Shown here: positions 53,468 through 60,222 of the stretch, piece after piece
Numbering within the stretch: the stretch's first letter is position 1
How the letters are laid out: every line of letters begins with the position of its first letter
DNA from: JBBQFI01 sp038237805
GTDB lineage: Bacteria; Verrucomicrobiota; Verrucomicrobiia; Chthoniobacterales; UBA10450
Reading direction: 5' to 3'
DNA length: 64,000 nt
Assembly: GCA_038237805.1 (NCBI GenBank)
Contig: JBBRYI010000002.1
Coordinates: forward strand, 1 to 64,000
Notes under the pieces: model-generated
What the model was told of the DNA's origin: nothing
The model's database searches: none
The model's input: only the letters and a program-made list of their open reading frames with translations
Program-made: the position numbers and the translations under genes

Positions 53468-54244
53468 TTACTTTACGCGGAATCGCTCCCGCAATTGTTT
53501 TACCCAGAGGTTGAGTTCCCCTAACGACCTGAAATTGACGATTCGGTCCTGCGCGATCTTCGCCTTCAATGCGGCGGCGAGTCCGAGCTCGATAAATCCC
53601 AATTGCCACGCATGATGCGCATCTGTGCCTAACGATATCCGGCAGCCGGCTTCCCGCGCCCGTTTCAATAGAGATACATTCAGATCCTGCCGGTCGGGGT
53701 AACAATCAATTTCCAGCGCCTTATCAAGCTTCGCCGCTTCGGCAAAGACTCGCGGCCAATCGGCTTTCAATCCCAGACGATAATTATAGATCCGCCCGCG
53801 CGGATGGCCGATAATCTGAATGTTCGGGTTGCGCAAGGCTGCCAGATAGCGTGCGGTTTGATCGTCCTTCGTTCGAAGGGCGGAATGAAAAGATCCAAGA
53901 ACGAGATCGAGCCGGCGCAGTGATCCTGGGTCCATGTCGCCTTCACCGCGCGGATTCAAATTCATTTCGATCGAACGCAGGACTGTCAGCCTCCCGCCTT
54001 CTTTGCCTAACGAGTGATTGACAGCCTCAATTTCGGCGGACTGTTTAGCCAGCGCCGCTTCATCGATCCCACCAGCGATCTTTAATCCTTTGGAATGGTC
54101 GGTGATGCCAAGATATTCATAGCCGCGCTCCTGCCCTGCCACCGCCATTTCCTCCACCGTTCCCGAACCATCGCTCCAGCGGGTGTGCATTTGCAGATCG
54201 GCGCGCAGCAATTTGCTCCATGCTGGTTTGGCTGCGAGCAGCAC
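53468..54244 (-). CDS. PHP-domain phosphoesterase, downstream part of a frameshifted gene
   Basis: PHP domain related to the C-terminal domain of DNA polymerase X and to histidinol phosphatases. Metal-binding motifs are intact: DLQMHTRWSDGSG, LGITDHSKG, SIEMNL, LVLGSFHSAL, IIGHPRG and LGTDAHH. GTG 54244 is only the first start codon. The frame is open further upstream and reads PAIRRDFLTLADAKVLLAAKP, which joins the helix-hairpin-helix part encoded at 54309-54587 in the next frame. Removing one C from the CCCC run at 54305-54308 (minus strand) restores a protein of about 372 residues. Three CCTAACGA copies lie in this part (53520, 53628, 54006). Confidence 0.8.
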   Translation of the reverse strand: MLLAAKPAWSKLLRADLQMHTRWSDGSGTVEEMAVAGQERGYEYLGITDHSKGLKIAGGIDEAALAKQSAEIEAVNHSLGKEGGRLTVLRSIEMNLNPRGEGDMDPGSLRRLDLVLGSFHSALRTKDDQTARYLAALRNPNIQIIGHPRGRIYNYRLGLKADWPRVFAEAAKLDKALEIDCYPDRQDLNVSLLKRAREAGCRISLGTDAHHAWQLGFIELGLAAALKAKIAQDRIVNFRSLGELNLWVKQLRERFRVK

Positions 54245-54587
54245 CTTTGCATCCGCCAGAGTAAGAAAATCGCGGCGAATCGCCGGAGTTTTCTTCCGAT
54301 CTTCGGGGAGGATTTTCGATCCAGGCGCGAAGCTGCAGCGCGATGAACGGACCTATCCCATGCAGTTCGGTGAGAGGACGGCCACTGACAAACAAGTTGA
54401 TCGCGCGTTCCGGCCAAAGAAACGCACTCCGCGCAGCCCTGCGAAAGGCGCGCACCCGAATGCCGGAACTAATCTCGGCTTCGCGCGCGAGCAATTCCGC
54501 CAGGTCCGCGTTTGAAACTTCGTTTCTCAAGACCGACCAAACATCCAGAGCCGCATCGTCATTCGTTTTGAAAGGGAGGGTTGCCAT
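54117..54587 (-). CDS. Helix-hairpin-helix part of the frameshifted PHP gene
   Basis: Residues 1-94 belong to the gene: a helical start (DDAALDVWSVLRNEVSNADL) and a helix-hairpin-helix motif LTELHGIGPFIALQLRAWI for non-specific DNA binding. After IENPP at 54309 the frame leaves homology and runs on as a low-complexity shadow of the PHP part (GNGGGNGGGRAG). The HHH plus PHP arrangement, without a polymerase palm, is seen in stand-alone PolX-like PHP proteins. Its ATG shares the CATG at 54585-54588 with a gene on the other strand. Confidence 0.65.
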   Translation of the reverse strand: MATLPFKTNDDAALDVWSVLRNEVSNADLAELLAREAEISSGIRVRAFRRAARSAFLWPERAINLFVSGRPLTELHGIGPFIALQLRAWIENPPRRSEENSGDSPRFSYSGGCKGAARSQTSMEQIAARRSANAHPLERWFGNGGGNGGGRAGARL

Positions 54588-54780
54588 GACATGGGAAAAT
54601 TTTGCGAGGCTGTCAAAAAGCGATCGGAACCATCTCTACCGTTGTTCGGGTTGCGGCAAATTAGTGGACGACCGTAATGCGGGCGAGGTGAAGATTCATC
54701 GGGATCACGTCCGCATTGCGCAACCAGCTAGATTGCCACGCCAACAGCAGACTGGCCCAATTCTTCCCAGCCGAGGTTAG
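54586..54780 (+). CDS. Small CxxC protein of unknown function
   Basis: 64 residues, ATG 54586 with a strong GGGAGGG 6 bases upstream. MTWENFARLSKSDRNHLYRC is followed by CSGCGKLVDDRN and KIHRDHV, so C-x2-C with two downstream His could bind zinc. The last third (PARLPRQQQTGPILPSRG) is basic and disordered. Similar short proteins with a CGK-V-D motif occur in Verrucomicrobiota, from memory only. The start codon overlaps the divergent PHP gene start. Confidence 0.6.
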   Translation: MTWENFARLSKSDRNHLYRCSGCGKLVDDRNAGEVKIHRDHVRIAQPARLPRQQQTGPILPSRG

Positions 54781-54819
54781 TTCCGATAGCGGCCGCGTTT
54801 TCAAACGGGCGATCAGCTT

Positions 54820-55053
54820 CTACCTAACATCGTTATTCTCATCAGCAGTCCGCGGAAACGCGCGAGCCTTTGAAAGAGCTTTGCGTGCAACTATCGCCTG
54901 CAGAAAAACGAGAATGATAAATACACCGAGGAGGCCCAAGCTGATAATTCCGAATCGACGAAAGCTGGGCTCAATAAAACCGAAGCCGATCAAACCGCCC
55001 AAAAGAATGGGAAGCCAAAACAGTGCGTGCAGGATTCGCGCGAGTAGATTCAT
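54820..55053 (-). CDS. Small membrane protein
   Basis: 77 residues from ATG 55053 (MNLLARILHALFWLPILLGG); the open frame begins 27 codons earlier without convincing features. Two membrane helices, about 6-26 (ILHALFWLPILLGGLIGFGF) and 36-57 (FGIISLGLLGVFIILVFLQA), then a basic tail ending DVR. No family recognised. Confidence 0.5.
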   Translation of the reverse strand: MNLLARILHALFWLPILLGGLIGFGFIEPSFRRFGIISLGLLGVFIILVFLQAIVARKALSKARAFPRTADENNDVR

Positions 55054-55210
55054 CGACAAGCGCCGCAACCCAGCGACACGACCCCATGCAGGGTGACGGA
55101 TCTCGCGCGAAGAGCAATCGGTCGGAAACCGCAACGCTAACTAGGGAATCTTCCTAGCGAAGGCGATCCGCAGATAGTCAAACGGTCGCTAACGCGCTGA
55201 TTACAAATTA

Positions 55211-55226
55211 ATTACAAAACAGTAAT
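55211..55226. promoter_or_regulatory. ATTAC-N6-GTAAT palindromic site with extra half-site
   Basis: ATTACAAAACAGTAAT. A further ATTAC at 55200 is in direct repeat 11 bases upstream, so three half-sites stand one helical turn apart. 45 bases before the outer-membrane protein gene at 55271. Confidence 0.45.
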
Positions 55227-55270
55227 ATTTAGCCCTTGTCTCCAAGCCGCGAATTTTGTATTCCGCGCTC

Positions 55271-56218
55271 ATGGCAATGACACGCTCAAACCTAACGACA
55301 TCGCTGTTACCGTCCGTTCTCGGTTGCATGCTGCTCACTTTTCTCCCGCACTTGAACGCTCAGGACAGCGTCACTCCCGTCCTCGTCACAGGCGAAGAGG
55401 TGCCGAGCGCGTACGGGGCGCCGCCCGCATTTTCCCGGACCCGCACTTCACCACTTACCACTGCGTATGTTTTGCCGCCGTGGGCATTTTTCCTCGGCAC
55501 CATTTACGAAGGGCAGGCGTTCAAGGAAGGACCGCCCGACCACCTCTTCACTCAAGAAGTGGAAATGGGTTTGCCCTATCGATTCGGTCTCGCTTCGGAA
55601 GTGAGCGCGGAAAGATTCAACGGTGGATCCGGCGTTTCCTCCATCAGTCTTGAAGGGCGATATGCGTTTGCGGATTGGAACAAGATTCCACTTAATCCAA
55701 CGATCTTTGCTGAGTACAAATTCGGCGCCGGTTCGATTCGTCACGAGGAAGGGCCGCCTCCACCTCCGGGGGAAGAGGAAGAGGAATTCGGTGCGCCGAA
55801 AAGACCAGATGCGTATGAGTTTCGGCTGCTTCTCGCCCAGGACTTCGGCGAAAAAGTGGAATGGGCCTTCAACGTTTTCTTCGAAAAAGAGAACACCGGG
55901 GATCGCGGACGCGAGTGGGGATTTGCGCAAAGCATCGCGATGCCGGTTTTATTGCCTAACGAGCGCCTGCGCGCAGGTGTCGAAATGCAATACGTAAATT
56001 TTACCGTGAAAGACACGCGTGGATCACCGATTCATCGCTTTAACATTGGTCCTGCCATCGCGTGGAAACCATCTTCCAGTACGCGTTTCGACGTGTCGAC
56101 ATTGTTTGGCGCAACCGATGACTCAGCTGATGTGCAGGTCTTTGCTGTCTTTTCTTGGTTGTTCGGCGGCAGTGAAAAAGGCGAAGCGGAAGCCCCCGTC
56201 TCAACCCGCAATCGTTAA
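55271..56218 (+). CDS. Outer-membrane beta-barrel-like protein
   Basis: 315 residues from ATG 55271 (MAMTRSNLTTSLLPSVLGCM); a TTG at 55256 is less likely. A signal peptide ends near LNAQ. Alternating polar and hydrophobic strands with aromatic girdles fill the rest (FLGTIYEGQAFKEG, YRFGLASEVSAERFNG, TIFAEYKFGAGSIR, WAFNVFFEKE, AGVEMQYVNFTVKD), with a Pro/Glu-rich loop (EEGPPPPPGEEEEEFG). This is how a barrel of about 12 strands looks; no named family. A copy of GCCTAACGAG at 55954 encodes L-P-N-E-R. The next gene also encodes a barrel candidate. Confidence 0.65.
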   Translation: MAMTRSNLTTSLLPSVLGCMLLTFLPHLNAQDSVTPVLVTGEEVPSAYGAPPAFSRTRTSPLTTAYVLPPWAFFLGTIYEGQAFKEGPPDHLFTQEVEMGLPYRFGLASEVSAERFNGGSGVSSISLEGRYAFADWNKIPLNPTIFAEYKFGAGSIRHEEGPPPPPGEEEEEFGAPKRPDAYEFRLLLAQDFGEKVEWAFNVFFEKENTGDRGREWGFAQSIAMPVLLPNERLRAGVEMQYVNFTVKDTRGSPIHRFNIGPAIAWKPSSSTRFDVSTLFGATDDSADVQVFAVFSWLFGGSEKGEAEAPVSTRNR

Positions 56219-56236
56219 TCTAGCGATACAGATCTT

Positions 56237-57013
56237 ATAAAAAAAATCAGTCTAACTTTGATGGTTCTCCTGGCTTTGAGCGGATTGGCTTACGCTGGCT
56301 CAGAGTATAAAGGAAAAGAAGTCCAGCAGGCGGCTCCTTGTCCTGAATGGTACGGGGACAACGAATTGAACATCGGTTTGTGGGGAACGTACGCCACTAC
56401 TGGAACAGAGTACTCACCGAACCTCGATTTGGTCGACCTTGTCCAAAGTACAACCGAAGGACATATTGTGGGCGGGACATTCGACCGGTACCTCGGCGGC
56501 GACCATGCCTGGGGTGGCGGCGCAGACGTAAAATACTTCTTCATGCGCTATTTTGGAATCGGCGTCGAAGGCTTCGTTTTGGACGCATGGCGCAACACCT
56601 TCGACATCAATTTCCGTCCTCTTGACGGCGTATTTTTCGGGGAAAAGCACGGCGATGAGCGAATCGTCGGTTCCGTTCTGGGGACATTCACGCTGCGATA
56701 TCCGATCCCTTGCTCACGTTTCGCCCCCTATGTGTGGGTCGGAGGCGGCGCTATATTCGGCGGGGGCGAGAGCGATACTCTGACCACGGAGGCGATTGGC
56801 GGCGTGCCAGACCACATTGATGATGTCCCCATCGTCAACGCAACCACTCATCACTTTGACAGCAGAACGGAGCTAATGGGTCAATTTGGCGGTGGCCTCG
56901 AGATTCGATTCACGCGCCACATCGGTTGGACGAACGACTTCAGCTGGAATGTCGTCAACGGGGCGCAAAATAATTTTGGCATGGTTCGGACCGGCATCAA
57001 TTTCGCGTTCTAA
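56237..57013 (+). CDS. Outer-membrane beta-barrel protein, possible AUA start
   Basis: The mature part is a barrel of OmpA size: LNIGLWGTYATTGTEY, DHAWGGGADVKYFFMRYFGIGVEGF, APYVWVGGGAIFGGG, MGQFGGGLEIRFTRHIGWTNDFSW, ending with aromatic GINFAF as outer-membrane proteins do. The only standard starts, TTG 56258 and ATG 56261, would leave a stub of a signal peptide without positive charge. Reading on upstream gives KKISLTLMVLLALSGLAYAG preceded by ATA at 56237-56239, a perfect signal peptide if ATA serves as start or is a changed ATG. The stop of the preceding gene is 18 bases before. Followed by a strong terminator. Confidence 0.65.
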   Translation: MKKISLTLMVLLALSGLAYAGSEYKGKEVQQAAPCPEWYGDNELNIGLWGTYATTGTEYSPNLDLVDLVQSTTEGHIVGGTFDRYLGGDHAWGGGADVKYFFMRYFGIGVEGFVLDAWRNTFDINFRPLDGVFFGEKHGDERIVGSVLGTFTLRYPIPCSRFAPYVWVGGGAIFGGGESDTLTTEAIGGVPDHIDDVPIVNATTHHFDSRTELMGQFGGGLEIRFTRHIGWTNDFSWNVVNGAQNNFGMVRTGINFAF

Positions 57014-57048
57014 TTAATTAGAGGACCTCACGGTTTATCTCCATCGGG

Positions 57049-57080
57049 GGGCGTTGCGAAAGCATCGCCCTCTTTTTTTT
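57049..57080 (+). terminator. Rho-independent terminator with GAAA tetraloop
   Basis: GGGCGTTGC / GCATCGCCC stem with one mismatch closed by GAAA, followed by TCTTTTTTTT. Clearest intrinsic terminator in the window. Confidence 0.85.
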
Positions 57081-57234
57081 GCGGCAACTTCTGTTGGGAT
57101 GCCTGCTAAAGTAGTAGCAATGAACATCGCAGCGGTAAGCGGTTGCAATGCGTTAGACGAATGGACGCCCGCCAGAACGGACTTTTCGCGCGGGTAGGAC
57201 AGCCTTTGTCCGTCCCTTCTGCTAAAATACACGC

Positions 57235-60222
57235 GTGAAGAAAAAGAATTCCGAGACCATCGGGAGCACGCGACAGCCCACGCTCTCGCTCGCGGAATCT
57301 TCGCGCGACGCCTGGGATAATGTGATCGCGCCCTGGTGTGACCGCGTTGGGCTCGATGGCTGGAAACGCAACTTACCTGCGGTGATTGTGGTGCCGACGC
57401 GCGGTCATGCCAATGCGCTCAAGATGCGATTGTTCGCGCGAGGTTCATCGCATCTCGGTCTGCATTTCCTTACGCCGACGAGTTTGCGCGAGATGCTGCC
57501 GCGCGACGGGCGGACGCCACCCGGCAAACTAGAGCACCTGCGTCTGCTCCTCGCCGTCGCCGCGGCGGAAATGCCGGACGACCTTGCCGCCAAAGCTGTC
57601 GCGCGTTCACCCGGGCCGCTGCTGCGTGCGCTCGATCGGCTGCAAACTGCCGGCTGGAAGTTCGAAGAGCTCGCGTTGCCGTCGTTCCTGCCATTCGTTA
57701 GGCGATTCAATGAGCTCAGGAAAAAATGCGGGTTTGTTTTGCCGGGTGAAATCGACCGGCTGCGTTTGCAAGAAGCGCCGAAGAGCGCGCCGAAATTCTC
57801 CGACATTCTCATCACAGGGTTTGATGGCGCGCACTGGGAAAATTGGTTTCTGCTTCGCAGCGCCGTGCATTTGGCGGAAAACGCCGCTGTTGTTCTCGAC
57901 TATCCGTCGGAAAAATTCAGCCGCGCCGACGAACTGTGGATCGGTTCGTGGGAAGAAACTTTCGGTGAAGCGCAACCGATTGCGACACGACCTGCCATAA
58001 GCGATTCTTTTTTTAGCGAAACGGAAATGCGCGGCGATATGCCGCGCGTCAATTTCTTCGTCGGCGCCGATGCTTCGGAACAAGCGAGCGCGATCGCGCT
58101 GACTGCGCTGCGATTTCTCGCGCAACGCGATGATCCGCGCGTTGGGGTAATCTTCGGTCAGCGCGGCGCCTTGCCGCGTCTGGTCGGCGCGGAGCTCACG
58201 CGGCTCGGCGTTCCCCACAACGATGGCCTGACTCATCTCGTGCCCGGGATTTTCGAGACCGCGGAATGGCGCGCCTGGCTGGAGCTTCAAACCAGTCCGC
58301 GGATCGCCTCCTTCCTCACTTTTTTCAATACCCTCACGAATCGTTCCGAAATTTTTCCTGGTCTGCGAGCCAACGAAATCGAAAACGCTTTGCGGAACGC
58401 GCATAGCGAAGTGTTGATTGACGACCTCGAGGTTTTGCGGGAATTTTGCTCCGCTAAAAATGCGTCAGTCGCAACAGCCATCCACTCGTTAGGCCAATTG
58501 CCGGTCCGCGCTACGCTCAGGGAATTTCTTCGGTTGACTCAAGCCGCCTGCGAAAGATTAGGCTGGAATCAACATTGGATTGCGATCGCAAGTCACAGCG
58601 ACGAGTGGATCGATAAGATTTCTGCTGAATTTTCCCGCGATGTTTACCTGCGCTGGCTTTCGGAAATTGCCGCTACCTTCGCGGTCGAACGCTCCGACAA
58701 TGGAAATCATCCCTACGCGCCCGTGCAGTTGCTCACCGTTCCACAAGCGGGCGGGCAAGACTGGTCGCATCTGATTTTCGCCGGCTGGAATGATGGCGCA
58801 TGGCCGACGCCGGCCAGCGGGGAGTTCGCGCGCGAAGATGAGATCGCTGATTTCAATGAAAAGGTCTTTCAGCTCAATCAGCGTGCGGCGAGGCGCGGGC
58901 GTCAGGGCGAAGGCCACATCAGCATTCGCGAAGGTCACACATTTTATCTCGGGCCTGTTGAGCGCCGCGCGATCGCTCTGCGGCAATTCGATGCGCTGCG
59001 TCGCGCCGCCACGGACGAGATCGCGCTCGCCGCCAGTCTGGTGCAGGAAGGCGAGCCGGAACGTTTTTGGAATCCGAGCGAGCTTTTCACGCAGCTTTAC
59101 CTGGAAACAACACACCGTCCTCTCACGCAAAATGCCATGCGCGAGCTGCAGACGAGCACGCGCAGCTGGCTGGAAAAATCCCCAGGCCTAACCAGCGCGA
59201 AAAAATCCGCGGGGAAAAACGTACTGCAAACGCGCGTCGCCTACGATCAACGCCGCGATCCCGCCGCCAAATCCGGCGAATACGATTTCACGTTCACTTC
59301 AAAACCAAATCGCGCGCCGGTTTTTTCAGTGAGCGAATTCGACCGTTTCATTTGCGCGCCTGCGCTCGTCTGGATGAAACATTATCTCGGCGTCAAAGCG
59401 GTCGAGGACGACGCGCACATCTGGACAGCTTCGAGCGGCCGCTGGATTCACGATTGGTTGAAACAACTCGCGACCGGAGAAAAAACCTTTAGCCGTTTGC
59501 CGAACGCCGGTGAGATCGATCGACGCGTGGTCGCAGCCGCGAATGAAAAACGCACGCAGATTGAAGCGCTCTGTCGGCGCGCGGGAAAACCGTTGCCCGA
59601 TTGGTGGCGTTCCGGTTGGGACAATGCGCTCTTCCTTGCCCGCGTGCTGGGCGAAAGGCTCAGCACTGCCAAGGCTTGGCCGTGGATGGCAACGGAGTGG
59701 AAACTCGACCAGGAAATTCCGGCCCGGATCAACGAAAAGACCACACTCGCCTTCCGTGGACGTATCGATCTGATTTTAGCGCGCGAAGAACTGCCTGCCG
59801 CTTCGCTGGAGGGGGATGAGCTTTGGATCATTGATTACAAAACCGGCGCGAAACGCGCGTTGCGTCTGCCCTTAAAGAAAAGACTTCTCGACGGCACCGC
59901 GCTGCAGTTGAGCCTTTATGCGCTCGCAGTGCGGACCCGCAACGCGCGACGCGCCCAGATCAGTTTGCTCTCACCACTTGTTAGGCCCCTCGAACCGCAA
60001 CTGAGTGACTCCGATCTCGAACCGGAACAGGAAATCTTTCTCGAGCTCGCGCGCATGCAACAGGGTGGCGTCTTCGGCATGCACGGACCGCTTCGCGGGA
60101 CGTTTCGTTTCACGGAAGACTATCCGCTTGCTACGCTCGGCATCGACCAGGACACACTTGAGCAGCGTTGGGAATCAACCCACCCCGCGCTCGTGCGCGA
60201 TGACGAGGACATTTTCTGGTGA
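57235..60222 (+). CDS. addB: AddB-like nuclease subunit of a double-strand-break repair complex
   Basis: 995 residues from GTG 57235. The N-terminal half resembles an inactive helicase (NLPAVIVVPTRGHANALKMRL, RVGVIFGQRGALPRLVGAEL, LIFAGWNDGAWPTPASGEFA). The C-terminal third is a RecB/PD-(D/E)xK nuclease: FSVSEFDRFICAPALVWMKH at about 696, RIDLILAREELP, and catalytic LWIIDYKTGAKRA at about 862, then the ALQLSLYALA helix. With AddA it resects broken ends for RecA. GTGA overlap with the next gene. Carries exact motif copies at 57695 (F-V-R-R with AGG) and 58484 (S-L-G-Q with TTA) and two near copies. Confidence 0.88.
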   Translation: MKKKNSETIGSTRQPTLSLAESSRDAWDNVIAPWCDRVGLDGWKRNLPAVIVVPTRGHANALKMRLFARGSSHLGLHFLTPTSLREMLPRDGRTPPGKLEHLRLLLAVAAAEMPDDLAAKAVARSPGPLLRALDRLQTAGWKFEELALPSFLPFVRRFNELRKKCGFVLPGEIDRLRLQEAPKSAPKFSDILITGFDGAHWENWFLLRSAVHLAENAAVVLDYPSEKFSRADELWIGSWEETFGEAQPIATRPAISDSFFSETEMRGDMPRVNFFVGADASEQASAIALTALRFLAQRDDPRVGVIFGQRGALPRLVGAELTRLGVPHNDGLTHLVPGIFETAEWRAWLELQTSPRIASFLTFFNTLTNRSEIFPGLRANEIENALRNAHSEVLIDDLEVLREFCSAKNASVATAIHSLGQLPVRATLREFLRLTQAACERLGWNQHWIAIASHSDEWIDKISAEFSRDVYLRWLSEIAATFAVERSDNGNHPYAPVQLLTVPQAGGQDWSHLIFAGWNDGAWPTPASGEFAREDEIADFNEKVFQLNQRAARRGRQGEGHISIREGHTFYLGPVERRAIALRQFDALRRAATDEIALAASLVQEGEPERFWNPSELFTQLYLETTHRPLTQNAMRELQTSTRSWLEKSPGLTSAKKSAGKNVLQTRVAYDQRRDPAAKSGEYDFTFTSKPNRAPVFSVSEFDRFICAPALVWMKHYLGVKAVEDDAHIWTASSGRWIHDWLKQLATGEKTFSRLPNAGEIDRRVVAAANEKRTQIEALCRRAGKPLPDWWRSGWDNALFLARVLGERLSTAKAWPWMATEWKLDQEIPARINEKTTLAFRGRIDLILAREELPAASLEGDELWIIDYKTGAKRALRLPLKKRLLDGTALQLSLYALAVRTRNARRAQISLLSPLVRPLEPQLSDSDLEPEQEIFLELARMQQGGVFGMHGPLRGTFRFTEDYPLATLGIDQDTLEQRWESTHPALVRDDEDIFW

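Noticed and set aside
54305..54308. Programmed frameshift.
   Set aside because: A plain C4 run without a slippery heptamer or a clear downstream pseudoknot; mutation or sequencing error is simpler.
53468..54587. DNA polymerase X.
   Set aside because: Only HHH and PHP parts are present; no nucleotidyltransferase palm.
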